From positions 1,743,786 through 1,807,785 of the forward strand of contig JAPPCR010000006.1 in NCBI GenBank assembly GCA_028875725.1: DNA of 64,000 nucleotides, read 5' to 3'. The translations under genes were made by a program, and so were the position numbers. Shown here piece after piece: positions 52,812 through 61,953 of the stretch (the stretch's first letter is position 1; each line of letters opens with the position of its first letter). Under the pieces are notes generated by a model that did not search any database, had not been told where the DNA came from, and saw only the letters and a program-made list of their open reading frames with translations. This DNA is from Acidobacteriota bacterium (GTDB lineage: Bacteria > Acidobacteriota > Thermoanaerobaculia > Multivoradales > Multivoraceae).

Positions 52812-54610
52812 TCCGGCGCCGCTTCCTCTGGGTGCGCGGGTCTTCTGACCCGCTGCCGCCGCAGGCGGCCAGAAGAACGCCGGCCGCAGGCCGACCGCTT
52901 CCAACGAGCGTACTCGTCCTCAGCTTCTCGCTCGCCGCCGTGGCGGCCGCGCAGGCCGCCGCCCAGGAGCCGCCGACCACCGACGACGCTCGCCGGGTAC
53001 GCGCCCTGCTCTCGCTCGACGCCGTGCCGGAACCGACCCTCGACCACCTCGACGCCGAGACCCGGCAACAGATCGCCGCCGACCGCCTCGCCGCAACGGA
53101 GGCCCTCGCTGCCGCCGCCACCGACGAGGAGGCGCAACACGCCGCGAACGTCTTCGGCGACCTCTGCCTCCAGTACCTCCACCACGAACTCCACGGTGCC
53201 GCCGCCGTGTGCCTGGCCCAACTCCGCCTGCTGGCGCCGAACGACTTCCAGTGGACCTACTATGAGTTGCTGCTCCACGACGCCACCGGCAACCTGGAGC
53301 GCGCCCGGCTCGCGGCACGCGCCGCCCTCGCACTGCGCCCCGACGACACGGCGACCCTGATCCGCAGCGGCGACCTTCACCTCGACGCCGGCGATCTCGA
53401 TGGGGCCGCAGCCGCCTATGCGCGGGCGCTGGAGGCTCGCCCCGAAAGCGCCGCGGCGCGGTTCGGACTCGGCCGGGTGGCGATGGACCGGGGCGAGATC
53501 GGGGAGGCGATCGTCGCATTCGAGGAGGTGCTGGCCTCGCAACCGGAAGGAAGCGTCGTCCACCACCACCTCGGAATGGCCCTGCGGACCGGCGGCGACA
53601 GCACCAGGGCGCGCGCCGAGCTGGCGCGCAACCTGCAGGTCCCGATCGCGATCGTCGATCCCCTCCGTGACCGGCTCCGGATCTACGGAGTGAAGACCGA
53701 GGCCCGGTTCGACCGCGCGGTGCGGGCCGCCCGTTCCGGCCAGAACGACGAGGCGATCGCCCTGTACCGGGAGCTCCTGGCCGAAGACGGCGGCGACCCG
53801 GAGGTCCACTTCAACCTCGCCCGCTCCCTGATCGAGACCGGCGACCAGGCGGGCGCCGAGGAGCATCTCCGGCGCGCGATCGAAGCAAACCCCGCGCACG
53901 GAGCGGCTCACTTCAACCTCGCCCTCCTGCTCGGCCGCACCGGGCGCACCGCCGAAGGCGCGCTGCACCTGGAGCGGGCCGCCGACATCGACCCGGAGAA
54001 CCTGCAGTGGCGGATGATGCGGGCCCAGGCCCGTGCCGACGCCGGCAACGCCTCCGGCGCCCGCTCCGAGCTCGAGGAGATCGTCCGGCTCGACCCTGGC
54101 GCGATCGAGGCGCACCGGCTGCTGGCGGCCATGCTGCTCGAGGCGGGCGAAGCGGCCCGGGCCGCCGACCACCTGGAGGCCCTGGCCGCACTGACCCCGG
54201 ACGACCTGCGGGTCCACTTCAACCTCGGTCTGACCCGGTTCGGGACCGGACAGTTCGCCGCCGCCCGGGAGGCGCTGGAGACCGCGCTCGAGCGCTTCCC
54301 CGGCGACCTCGCGGTGCGACACCTGCTCGCCCGCCTTCTCGCCACCAGCCCCGACGCCGCCGTGCGCGACGGCGAGCGGGCCGTGGAACTCGCCCGCTCC
54401 GTCGTCGACGAGCAACCGGCCCTGGACCACCTGGAGACGCTGGCGATGGCGCTGGCCGAGGCCGGCCGTTTCGAGGACGCCGTCTCCTGGCAGCAGCGAG
54501 CCCTGGACCGCGAACGGGAGACCGCCGGCGGCAACTCGCCGCAGCGCCTCGATCGTCTCCGCCTCTACCAGGCAAGCCAACCGCTCCGCGCTCCCGGAGG
54601 CGGTCCCTAG
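52808..54610 (+). CDS. Secreted TPR protein between two CRTAC1-type proteins
   Basis: About 600 residues from a TTG at 52808 overlapping the previous stop as TTGA. The basic N-terminus is unusual: about 30 residues encoded by a hairpin-rich segment (52836-52885) precede the hydrophobic signal LVLSFSLAAVAAAQ. At least eight TPR units follow, such as PEVHFNLARSLIETGDQAGAEEHLRRAIEANP and AHFNLALLLGRTGRTAEGALHLERAADIDP by type, and the C-terminus has LETLAMALAEAGRFEDAVSWQQRAL. A role as a periplasmic binding scaffold for its neighbours is likely but not shown. Confidence 0.85.
   Translation: MIRRRFLWVRGSSDPLPPQAARRTPAAGRPLPTSVLVLSFSLAAVAAAQAAAQEPPTTDDARRVRALLSLDAVPEPTLDHLDAETRQQIAADRLAATEALAAAATDEEAQHAANVFGDLCLQYLHHELHGAAAVCLAQLRLLAPNDFQWTYYELLLHDATGNLERARLAARAALALRPDDTATLIRSGDLHLDAGDLDGAAAAYARALEARPESAAARFGLGRVAMDRGEIGEAIVAFEEVLASQPEGSVVHHHLGMALRTGGDSTRARAELARNLQVPIAIVDPLRDRLRIYGVKTEARFDRAVRAARSGQNDEAIALYRELLAEDGGDPEVHFNLARSLIETGDQAGAEEHLRRAIEANPAHGAAHFNLALLLGRTGRTAEGALHLERAADIDPENLQWRMMRAQARADAGNASGARSELEEIVRLDPGAIEAHRLLAAMLLEAGEAARAADHLEALAALTPDDLRVHFNLGLTRFGTGQFAAAREALETALERFPGDLAVRHLLARLLATSPDAAVRDGERAVELARSVVDEQPALDHLETLAMALAEAGRFEDAVSWQQRALDRERETAGGNSPQRLDRLRLYQASQPLRAPGGGP
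52836..52885. repeat. Hairpin-rich segment at the 5' end of the TPR gene
   Basis: Stems GCGGGTC/GACCCGC (52836-52842, 52847-52853) and GCCGCC/GGCGGC (52855-52860, 52864-52869) follow each other, and a TCTTCTG/CAGAAGA pair (52841-52847, 52870-52876) offers an alternative. The segment codes for residues that do not fit a signal peptide. Confidence 0.55.
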
Positions 54611-54612
54611 GC

Positions 54613-56859
54613 ATGCAAGCCCACTCTTCGCTTCTGGCCATTCTCCTCCTGGCCCCAAGCGCCACCGCCACCCAGCAACCCGCTGCCCGGATCGCCGCCG
54701 TGGAAGCCAGTCACCAACGCATGCTCCAGGCCCTGGAGACGATCCGCACGGAAGACCTTGACCGCAACCCATGGCTCGGCGAGGCACCGGCCCGCGCCGC
54801 GCGTGAGGCGCTCGCGGCGGCCGCGGACGCTCCCGCTGTCACGCGATTCCGGCTGCTGGTCGAACTGGCCGAACAGGAACTTCGGCTCGGCGACGAAGCC
54901 GCCTCTCTCCTGCGCTTCGGCGAGGCCCACAACCTCCTGACCAACCCGGCCGGACCGGCCGCCGAACTCGGGAGCGAGGCAACCGAGGTCCTGTTCCGGA
55001 TCGCCGTCGCCTGGCTTCGCTACGGCGAGAGCCGCAACTGCGTCGGGATGCACGGCGCAGACGCTTGCATCCTGCCGATCCGCGGCGAAGCGGTCCACCG
55101 CGAGCGCGAGGGCTCGGAGCAAGCGGCTCGCTTCCTGCGCGAGTACTTGGCGGCCGTGCCCCCGAACTCCGTGCAACAGGTCAAAGCCAGGTGGCTCCTG
55201 AACCTGGCCCACATGACCCTGGGCGATCACCCCGCGGCGGTCGAGCCCGAGCACCGGCTGCCGCTCGCGGCCTTCGGTTCGGAAGCTGAGTTTCCCCGCT
55301 TCGTCAACGTCGCGCCGGACCTCGGCATCGACAGCTTCAACCTCTCCGGCGGCGCCGTCGTCGACGACTTCGACGGCGACTTCGACCTCGACATCTTCAC
55401 CACGACCTTCGATCCGGCGGGCTCGCCCCGGTTGTTCCTGAACGACGGGCGCGGCGAGTTCACGGACGCCTCCACCGCGGCGGGACTCGACGGACTCTAC
55501 GGGGGACTGAACGTCGTCCACGGCGACGCCGACAACGACGGCGACGTCGATCTGTTCGTGCTCCGCGGCGCCTGGTTCGGACCCCACGGCCGCCACTCGA
55601 ACTCGTTGCTGCTGAACCAGTCGGCCGATGGCGGCCAGGCCGGGCCGCCTGTCTTCCGCGACGTCGCCTTTCTCTCCGGCCTGGGCGACACCCACTACCC
55701 CACCCAGACCGCCGCCTGGGCCGACTTCGACAATGACGGCGATCTCGACCTCTTCGTCGGCAACGAGCACAGCCCGGCGGTCGACGCGCCGTCGCAGCTT
55801 TTCCGCAACGAAGGGCCGGGCCAGGACGGCGTCGTGCGCTTCCGCGATGTCGCGACGGAAGCCGGCGTCGCCACCCGTGCCTTCGTCAAGGCGGCGGTGT
55901 GGGGCGACTACGACGACGACCGCTTCCCCGACCTCTACGTCTCCGTGCTGGGCGGGCCCAACCGCCTGTACCGCAACCGCGGCGACGGCAGCTTCGAGGA
56001 TGTCGCGCCCCGGCTCGGCGTCACCCGGCCCCGGCAGAGCTTCCCGGCCTGGTTCTGGGACTTCGACAACGACGGCAACCTGGACCTCTTCGTCTCCAGC
56101 TACACCGGAGACCGGGGCGGCCTCGGCTTCGTTGCCGCCAGCTACCAGGGCTATCCCGGTCCGTGGGAGTCGGCGCGGCTCTACCGGGGCGACGGCGAGG
56201 GCGGCTTCGAAGACGTGGCCGCGAGGAGCGGCCTCACCCGCCTGCAGCTTCCGATGGGCTCGAACTTCGGCGACCTCGACCACGACGGCTACCTCGACTT
56301 TTACCTCGGCACCGGCTATCCCGACTACGAGGCGGTCATGCCGAACGTCCTCTACCGGAACCTGGCGGGCCGCCGGTTCGTCGACGTCAGCCTCGCCGCC
56401 GGCTTCGGCCACCTGCAGAAGGGCCACGCCGTCGCCTTCGCGGACCTCGACGGCGACGGCGACCTGGACGTCTTCGAGCAAATGGGCGGCGCGTATCCCG
56501 GAGACCGCTTCGGCGACGCCCTGTTCCGCAACCCCGGCTTCGACAACCGCTGGCTGGCGCTGCGGCTGGTGGGAACGGAGAGCAACCGCTCGGCGATCGG
56601 CGCCCGCATCCAGGTCGACCTCGTGGACCCGGACGGTGCGCGACGCAGCATCTACCGCCGCGTTAACGGCGGCGGCAGCTTCGGCGGCAATCCGCTCCGC
56701 CAAACGATCGGCCTGGGCAGGCCGGAAGCAGTCGAGCGAATCACCGTGTACTGGCCGGCAACGAACGTCTCGCAGACCTTCGGCCGCGTCGAACCGGACC
56801 GGCTCTACCGCGTCGTCGAGGGGCGAGACGAGCTGGAGGCCGTCGCAGCACGGCACTGA
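54613..56859 (+). CDS. Secreted CRTAC1-type propeller protein, copy B, with helical N-terminus
   Basis: About 748 residues from ATG 54613 (GGAGG upstream, two bases after the previous stop). Unlike copy A, it has a helical N-terminal domain of about 200 residues (LVELAEQELRLGDEAASLLRFGEAHNLL) with a Cys pair in SRNCVGMHGADACILP. FG-GAP blades follow (DDFDGDFDLDIFTT, GDADNDGDVDLFVL, ADFDNDGDLDLFVGNE, WDFDNDGNLDLFVSS, ADLDGDGDLDVFEQM), then an ASPIC/UnbV end (RIQVDLVDPDG, GGGSFGGNPLRQTIGLG). It completes the coupled CRTAC1, TPR, CRTAC1 set just upstream of a TonB receptor. Confidence 0.9.
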   Translation: MQAHSSLLAILLLAPSATATQQPAARIAAVEASHQRMLQALETIRTEDLDRNPWLGEAPARAAREALAAAADAPAVTRFRLLVELAEQELRLGDEAASLLRFGEAHNLLTNPAGPAAELGSEATEVLFRIAVAWLRYGESRNCVGMHGADACILPIRGEAVHREREGSEQAARFLREYLAAVPPNSVQQVKARWLLNLAHMTLGDHPAAVEPEHRLPLAAFGSEAEFPRFVNVAPDLGIDSFNLSGGAVVDDFDGDFDLDIFTTTFDPAGSPRLFLNDGRGEFTDASTAAGLDGLYGGLNVVHGDADNDGDVDLFVLRGAWFGPHGRHSNSLLLNQSADGGQAGPPVFRDVAFLSGLGDTHYPTQTAAWADFDNDGDLDLFVGNEHSPAVDAPSQLFRNEGPGQDGVVRFRDVATEAGVATRAFVKAAVWGDYDDDRFPDLYVSVLGGPNRLYRNRGDGSFEDVAPRLGVTRPRQSFPAWFWDFDNDGNLDLFVSSYTGDRGGLGFVAASYQGYPGPWESARLYRGDGEGGFEDVAARSGLTRLQLPMGSNFGDLDHDGYLDFYLGTGYPDYEAVMPNVLYRNLAGRRFVDVSLAAGFGHLQKGHAVAFADLDGDGDLDVFEQMGGAYPGDRFGDALFRNPGFDNRWLALRLVGTESNRSAIGARIQVDLVDPDGARRSIYRRVNGGGSFGGNPLRQTIGLGRPEAVERITVYWPATNVSQTFGRVEPDRLYRVVEGRDELEAVAARH

Positions 56860-56900
56860 GCCTCGGTCGCGCCTCCGCGTGCAGTCGAACGCCAACACTC

Positions 56901-56930
56901 CAAGATGCTGGACGCCGAACCAACATCTTG
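56901..56930. promoter_or_regulatory. Inverted repeat upstream of the TonB receptor gene
   Basis: CAAGATG (56901-56907) and CATCTTG (56924-56930) form a perfect seven-base inverted repeat with a 16-base spacer, 122 bases before the receptor start. A TTGACA lies at 56969-56974. The spacing suits a regulator site, but no T-run supports a terminator. Confidence 0.35.
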
Positions 56931-57051
56931 AATCGAAGCGTCCCATTCCACCTCTATGCGGACCCGATTTGACATTGGACATGGACTCAGTGAGGATGCC
57001 CCGCTTTCTTCTATCCGTACGTCATCGAACCAACCAAGGAGGATGATCTCG

Positions 57052-60000
57052 ATGAAGCGATTCCTGGTGGCCGCGTTGCTGCTGCTCCTGCCCGTCGGCG
57101 CCCTTGCCGACGCGCCGGAAACGGCAACGATCAGCGGTCAGATAGTTGACCCCGGCGGTTCCCCGCTACCCGGCGTGAGCGTCACGCTGAGCGGCGAGCG
57201 CGGGGACAAGTTCGGCATCACCGACGAGAACGGTAACTACCGCTTCGTCGGCGTAACGCCCGGCGACTACAGCCTGACCGCCACGCTGGAAGGCCTCGGC
57301 GAAGCCGCGGCTCAGGTGCGCGCCGTAGCCGGCGATCGCACATCCCTCGACCTCACGTTGCAGGCTGCGATCGAGGGCGAGGTCACCGTCACCGGCGAGA
57401 CGCCCATGGTCGACAAGTTCAACGTCTCCGCCGGCGCCACGGTTTCCGGCGAGATCGGCGAGCAGATCGGCGGCGTCACCCGCACCTACTACGGGATCAT
57501 CAACGCGCTGCCCGGCGTCACCGCCGACGCGGAGAACGACGACATCCAGCAGACCCGCCCCTCGGTCAACGGCGCGCACTTCGCCGACCAGGGCGTCTTC
57601 ATCGATGGCGTCGACACCACGTTCGCGAAGTTCGGCGGCAGCCGGGTCCGGGTGCCGACGACGGCGTTGACCGAGGTTTCGATGGAGGCCGGCGGTTCTT
57701 CGGCCGAGTACGGCCGCTACGTCGGTTCGGCAACGAACGTGATCGTCAAGTCCGGCACGAACCGGTTCCACGCCGACACGCTCTGGAACCACCAGCGGGT
57801 CGACTGGGGCGCCGACTACAAGGACCAGCCCTCGCTCACCGAGCGGACGAACAAGCCCTACCCGGCCGACTGGTTCAGGCGCTGCCACGGCGATGAGCGG
57901 GACCAGGGCCGCGGTCTGATTCCCGGCGGCACGGACGGCTCCCGCGAGCTAGAGCCCTGCCGGCCCGGCGGCTCCGAGTGGGCCGGTGCCAGCGACGGCT
58001 TCGAGGTCTCCCTCGGCGGGCCCATCGCACGCGACAAGTTCTGGTTCTACACCGGCTACAGCGAGTTCGACGACGCGTACTCGGAGCGGCTGGTCGGCGG
58101 CGACCCGTACGACATCAGCCTGTTCGACGACACGCGCATCATGAAGCTGAACCTGCAGGCGAGCAACGCCCACTCGATGAACGCTTCGTGGATCGAGACG
58201 CCGACGTTCCGGAACTACTTCAACCCGCAGTCGTTCGACTACTGGACGCCGACGCCGCACGAGAACGACAGCGACCTGATTACCGCAAACTGGAACTGGG
58301 CGATCTCGTCCAACTGGTTCCTGGAGGCCAAGCTGGCCGAGCAGGAAACGCAGGAGAACAAGTTCCTCGGCTGCCACAACACGCTGGCCCAGGAGAACCC
58401 GGAAGTTCTCGACGTTGACGGTCAACCGATCCTCGACTGGCTCGGCCTCAGCCATCTGCCGGAGGTTCCGGCCGAGATGGTCACGACCTGCCTGCAGGCG
58501 AAGGCGCTCGACCGCGGCCCGGAAGCGGGCCACTCCGAGTTGAACACCTCGGGCGGGGATACGAACTTCCCGCTGCGGTTTCCCTTCGACCCGAGCATGG
58601 GCTTCTTCTGGCCGGGAAACAACTACAAGGTCTACGTCGACGGCGAGAACCTCGGCGCTTGGCACAACGGCTGGATCCTCTCGGACGGTTTCGGCTTCAA
58701 CGCGTTCCCGCGCGAGCAGGCGAACGTCGGCCTCACCCAGTTCGTCGGCGCCAACCACGAGCTGAAGTACGGCATCGACTACCAGGATACGAAGTGGGAG
58801 GGTGAGAACGCCCGCACGTCCTTCATGGACGGCTGGGGCTACGACTCCTACAACCCGTTCGGTTACGGCGGCGCCGGCGGCTTGGGCGACGACAGTTGTT
58901 CGCTCACCCGCAACGCCGCCACCAGCCCAGACAACCCGCACTGGTCGGGGCTTACGACTCGCGGTCGCGGCTGCGTGTACGTCGACTACAACTCGCCTAA
59001 GCTGAGTTGCCAGGGTGAGATCGGCGCCGAGCTCACGCCGGTGGAGATCACCAGAGTCAACGGTCAGGTTCATCGCACGGACTTCAGCGACATCACGAGC
59101 TGCATCGGCCGCGGTACTGGCGACGCCGAGATGAAGGACACCGCCTTCTACCTGAGGGACCGCTTCACGGTTGGGGATCACTGGACTTTCAACCTGGGCG
59201 TCCGCGCGGAGGTCCAGGAAGGCTGGAACGACGTTCGTCGCAAGGTCGTAGACTCCACCTACGCGGATCCGCGCGTGAACATTACCTACGACGTCAAGGG
59301 CGACGGGCGGTTCCTGCTCACCGCGAACTGGGGTCAGTATCACGCAATGCTCAACCAGGCCTGGATCTCAGGCGGCGGCGACACCGCGGGCGGCATGCAC
59401 GATCAGTGGAACGGCTACGAGGGCTACGAGGTCTGGCTGTTCTGTGACCCGATCGAGGCGATCGTGTTCTGCCGCGTCCCGGACCGGGAGGACACCCGTC
59501 GCGCGGGCACGGCCGGCTTGCCGCTCCCCGGCTACAACTTCGCCTGGAGCACGTTGGTGCCGGGCCTGATGTGGGACGCGGTCCGACCCTGCCAGGACGG
59601 CGAGATGTCCGGCGTGGACTGCGAGATCTGGGGCCACGACATCGATCCCTACTACCGGGACGACCTGATCCTCGGGATCGAGTGGCAGTTCGCTCCCAAC
59701 TGGGCGCTCGACGTCAAGTACATCGACTGGCAGATGCAGGACATGATGTTCTCCAACACCCAGTACGACCACAAGGGCCGGAACATTTTCATCACCGGCA
59801 ACTACCACGACCTCGCCCCGATCGTGACCGCGACGGCGGATGCGCGTGAGGCCAGGGGCCAGCCGCGCAATCTGAACGACGAAGCGCTTGCTCAAGCCGA
59901 CTCGGCGAGGAACTCCTACCGGGGCCTGCAGCTCCAGCTCAACCGCCGGTTCGCGGACGGCTGGGCTCTGTACAACAACGTGTCCTGGTCCGAGACCGAC

Positions 60001-60678
60001 ACGACCGGCGCCGGCGCGTGGTGGAACAACACGAACAGCAGCTACCTTGAGAACCTGAGCGTCGTGCTGACCGAGGGCCACATCGAGCAGTGCAACGCTG
60101 GTCAGGCGGTTCCCGACCGGCGTACCGGTCGTACAGAGCTCTTCCCGGTGGACTGCACCCAGGCCCTCACGCCGTGGCTCGGCTATCCCGTGTCCATGAT
60201 CAACCGGCGCGGTCTCAACGGCGCCTACGACCGGACCTGGATCTACAACTCCTTCGGGTTCAAGACCTGGCGCATCGGAAGCCAGGATCTCACCTTGTCG
60301 GGACATCTCTCCTTCCAGACCGGCACTCCGTGGGTCCGCAGCGAAGGAACGTCGATCGACTTCGACGATCTGGAGCGGGTCCAGCGCAACCCGAACGATC
60401 CGAAGCCCGGCACGGCCAACACCGGCGTCGGCTTCAACCTGCATCCTCCGGGCACGCAGGGACGGTTCACGTCGGACGAGTACACCATCAATCTGAGCGG
60501 CGCCTGGGGCTTCCCCATGGGCTACCGCGACGTGCGGGGTGAAGTTCGGGTCGAGGTCCTGAACGCCACCAACCAGCAGCGGCGACGCTCCTGGGGCGGC
60601 GACGGTCAGGTGTACCCGGTGCGACGCTTCTTCCAGCGTCCGCGCCAGGTGCGCGCCTCGCTGAGGTTCCGCTTCTAG
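57052..60678 (+). CDS. Oar-like TonB-dependent outer-membrane receptor
   Basis: About 1208 residues from ATG 57052 (AAGGAGG ten bases upstream). Signal peptide MKRFLVAALLLLLPVGALA. Residues 25-110 are a carboxypeptidase-regulatory-like domain (TISGQIVDPGGSPLPGVSV, YRFVGVTPGDYSLT). A plug domain follows (GEVTVTGETPMVDKF, GVFIDGVDTTFAKFGGSRVRVP). The beta-barrel ends in RASLRFRF with the terminal Phe used by the BAM machinery. Extracellular loops hold an unusual number of Cys residues (for example DDSCSLTR, RPCQDGEMSGVDCEIWG), suggesting disulfide-stabilised loops. The substrate is unknown. Two hairpins terminate it at 60694-60755. Confidence 0.92.
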   Translation: MKRFLVAALLLLLPVGALADAPETATISGQIVDPGGSPLPGVSVTLSGERGDKFGITDENGNYRFVGVTPGDYSLTATLEGLGEAAAQVRAVAGDRTSLDLTLQAAIEGEVTVTGETPMVDKFNVSAGATVSGEIGEQIGGVTRTYYGIINALPGVTADAENDDIQQTRPSVNGAHFADQGVFIDGVDTTFAKFGGSRVRVPTTALTEVSMEAGGSSAEYGRYVGSATNVIVKSGTNRFHADTLWNHQRVDWGADYKDQPSLTERTNKPYPADWFRRCHGDERDQGRGLIPGGTDGSRELEPCRPGGSEWAGASDGFEVSLGGPIARDKFWFYTGYSEFDDAYSERLVGGDPYDISLFDDTRIMKLNLQASNAHSMNASWIETPTFRNYFNPQSFDYWTPTPHENDSDLITANWNWAISSNWFLEAKLAEQETQENKFLGCHNTLAQENPEVLDVDGQPILDWLGLSHLPEVPAEMVTTCLQAKALDRGPEAGHSELNTSGGDTNFPLRFPFDPSMGFFWPGNNYKVYVDGENLGAWHNGWILSDGFGFNAFPREQANVGLTQFVGANHELKYGIDYQDTKWEGENARTSFMDGWGYDSYNPFGYGGAGGLGDDSCSLTRNAATSPDNPHWSGLTTRGRGCVYVDYNSPKLSCQGEIGAELTPVEITRVNGQVHRTDFSDITSCIGRGTGDAEMKDTAFYLRDRFTVGDHWTFNLGVRAEVQEGWNDVRRKVVDSTYADPRVNITYDVKGDGRFLLTANWGQYHAMLNQAWISGGGDTAGGMHDQWNGYEGYEVWLFCDPIEAIVFCRVPDREDTRRAGTAGLPLPGYNFAWSTLVPGLMWDAVRPCQDGEMSGVDCEIWGHDIDPYYRDDLILGIEWQFAPNWALDVKYIDWQMQDMMFSNTQYDHKGRNIFITGNYHDLAPIVTATADAREARGQPRNLNDEALAQADSARNSYRGLQLQLNRRFADGWALYNNVSWSETDTTGAGAWWNNTNSSYLENLSVVLTEGHIEQCNAGQAVPDRRTGRTELFPVDCTQALTPWLGYPVSMINRRGLNGAYDRTWIYNSFGFKTWRIGSQDLTLSGHLSFQTGTPWVRSEGTSIDFDDLERVQRNPNDPKPGTANTGVGFNLHPPGTQGRFTSDEYTINLSGAWGFPMGYRDVRGEVRVEVLNATNQQRRRSWGGDGQVYPVRRFFQRPRQVRASLRFRF

Positions 60679-60693
60679 GAGCGGTCCTCACAG

Positions 60694-60755
60694 ACGACGG
60701 GTTTGCCCGTCGTTTCAGGAATCCAAAGGGGAGAGAGCTTCGGCTCTCTCCCCTT
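60694..60755 (+). terminator. Double hairpin terminator after the TonB receptor gene
   Basis: ACGACGGG/CCCGTCGT (60694-60701, 60706-60713) is followed by a 13-pair stem AAGGGGAGAGAGC/GCTCTCTCCCCTT (60726-60738, 60743-60755) with a TTCG tetraloop and a T-rich tail. The second is one of three similar terminators in the next 1.7 kb. Confidence 0.85.
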
Positions 60756-60761
60756 GCTTCT

Positions 60762-60975
60762 TTATGTGTCCCCGGCCACTTCACCCTGGTCGCGCCTCCG
60801 ACACCTGTGCGGCCTAGTCGGGTGGGTCGTCTCTTGCTGCACGTTCACTTCGCCGCAGCTTGGGCAGCACAAGCCCATCGGACCACCGCTGTACGTAGCA
60901 CCGGCGTTCCGCCGCCTCGTCGTCGTCCGGGAACATCTTCCTTACGAGACTCGGCCAAGGAAATCGAGCTCCTAC
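60762..60975 (-). pseudogene. Remnant of an IS1595-type transposase N-terminus
   Basis: On the minus strand, read across two frameshifts, the segment gives LDFLGRVS, then KMFPDDDEAAERRCYVQRWSDG, then LCCPSCGEVNVQQETTHPT and RPHRCRRRDQG. This is the N-terminal region and zinc ribbon (CxxC...C) of IS1595-family transposases, in which the core FPDDEAA...RWxDGxxCPxCG is standard. It stops at a TAA after the ribbon, with no catalytic DDE part and no terminal inverted repeats. It is a dead fragment; recognition is by motif only. Confidence 0.7.
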
Positions 60976-61419
60976 TGAGGCGAGCAACTTCAGCCGGTAT
61001 CCGGGCCCGCGGCTTCGGTCACGGTCACGGCGGCCATCGTGGAGGACTTGCGCCACTTGAAACTCCTCCGATGTGCTCCACCCAAAGGGATACCGGAACG
61101 TCAGGGAGGCAATCGAATCGAAACTGGACGGTGATGCCGGGCCAGTGAATCGCCATGCGCGTGGAAACGGCAAGGTGCCCGCCTTTTCACCGGGCAGAGG
61201 AGCGACCCCGGCCCTTCAACGGCTCTGGTATGGGACGGGTGACCCGGCGCAAAGGCCGACCACGCACTTGACGATTCAATCCGAAACCTACCATATGGTA
61301 GGGATTGACGCGCGAGCCCTAAACTGCGACCGTCGCTGCTTCCGCCAGCGAGACAGCCTTCAGGATGTGGTGAATCGCACCGCGAACTGCCTCGTTGGGA
61401 GAGACAGGAGGGTTGCATA
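60976..61419. other. Region without recognised gene before a secreted protein gene
   Basis: No frame here has the codon pattern or motifs of a real gene. It holds the 16-base palindrome at 61287-61302 and two TTGACG sequences (61268-61273, 61305-61310). It may be the regulatory region of the gene at 61420 together with further decayed mobile DNA. Confidence 0.5.
61287..61302. promoter_or_regulatory. Perfect 16-base palindrome, possible operator
   Basis: CCTACCATATGGTAGG, an exact palindrome 118 bases before the start at 61420, is flanked on both sides by TTGACG. The form fits a dimeric repressor site. No regulator gene is adjacent. Confidence 0.4.
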
Positions 61420-61878
61420 GTGAAACACACGACTTGGGTCGGATTCGTTCTAGTGGCCTCACTCTTGGCGGTTCCCGCCGGAGCCCAGGCAGACGACGGG
61501 CGAGCGACCGGAACGGAAAGTCCCGCGGTCGATGGAAGGGCTTCCCAGTCAAGGCAAGCTAGCGTTGCGGTGCCACGCGGCCCAACTCCCCAATACCAGC
61601 GAGACTACGACTCGTCTCAAGGGCTGATCCAGGCTAGCCAAGGTGGGCCAAGATCCGAGTTGGGCAAGAGTGACGACACGTTGATCGTCGCGAGTGCGGC
61701 CGCGTCTCAGGGAAGTTGTGAGCTACCCTATCCGTCTTGCACCGCAGGCCCCTACTTCGGTAACGCCTGCTGCGTCCTGCTTCCCCGGATTCCTGGTCTA
61801 GGACAGCCGTACTTCTGCCTCGCCAAGGACGGCAACGGTTTTCCAATAACCTGCATTGCCAGCGGGATGTGTCCCTAG
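61420..61878 (+). CDS. Small Cys-rich secreted protein, unknown
   Basis: 152 residues from a GTG at 61420 with AGGAGGG nine bases upstream. The signal peptide reads TTWVGFVLVASLLAVPAGAQA. The middle (about 25-90) is polar and Ser/Gln-rich and looks disordered. The last 60 residues contain seven Cys (GSCELPYPSCTAGPYFGNACC, FCLAKDG, TCIASGMCP) and probably fold by disulfides. I do not recognise a family. A strong intrinsic terminator follows at 61922-61952, and a palindrome lies in the upstream region, so it is a separately regulated unit. Base composition is lower in GC than its neighbours, consistent with acquired DNA. Confidence 0.7.
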   Translation: MKHTTWVGFVLVASLLAVPAGAQADDGRATGTESPAVDGRASQSRQASVAVPRGPTPQYQRDYDSSQGLIQASQGGPRSELGKSDDTLIVASAAASQGSCELPYPSCTAGPYFGNACCVLLPRIPGLGQPYFCLAKDGNGFPITCIASGMCP

Positions 61879-61921
61879 CCACGACCTCATGTGACGACGA
61901 CTCTTCACGCTGACTAGGCAC

Positions 61922-61952
61922 AAGGGGAGAGAGCCGCGGGCTCTCTCCCCTT
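61922..61952 (+). terminator. Intrinsic terminator after the Cys-rich protein gene
   Basis: A 14-pair stem AAGGGGAGAGAGCC/GGCTCTCTCCCCTT with a GCG loop, followed by TTCCTT. The stem shares the AAGGGGAGAGAGC sequence with the one at 60726. Confidence 0.85.
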
Positions 61953-61953
61953 T

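Noticed and set aside
60814-61173. A 119-residue intact protein gene on the minus strand
   Set aside because: Only its end has meaning, as the IS1595 zinc-ribbon region; the frame breaks inside the motif, so it is a pseudogene fragment.
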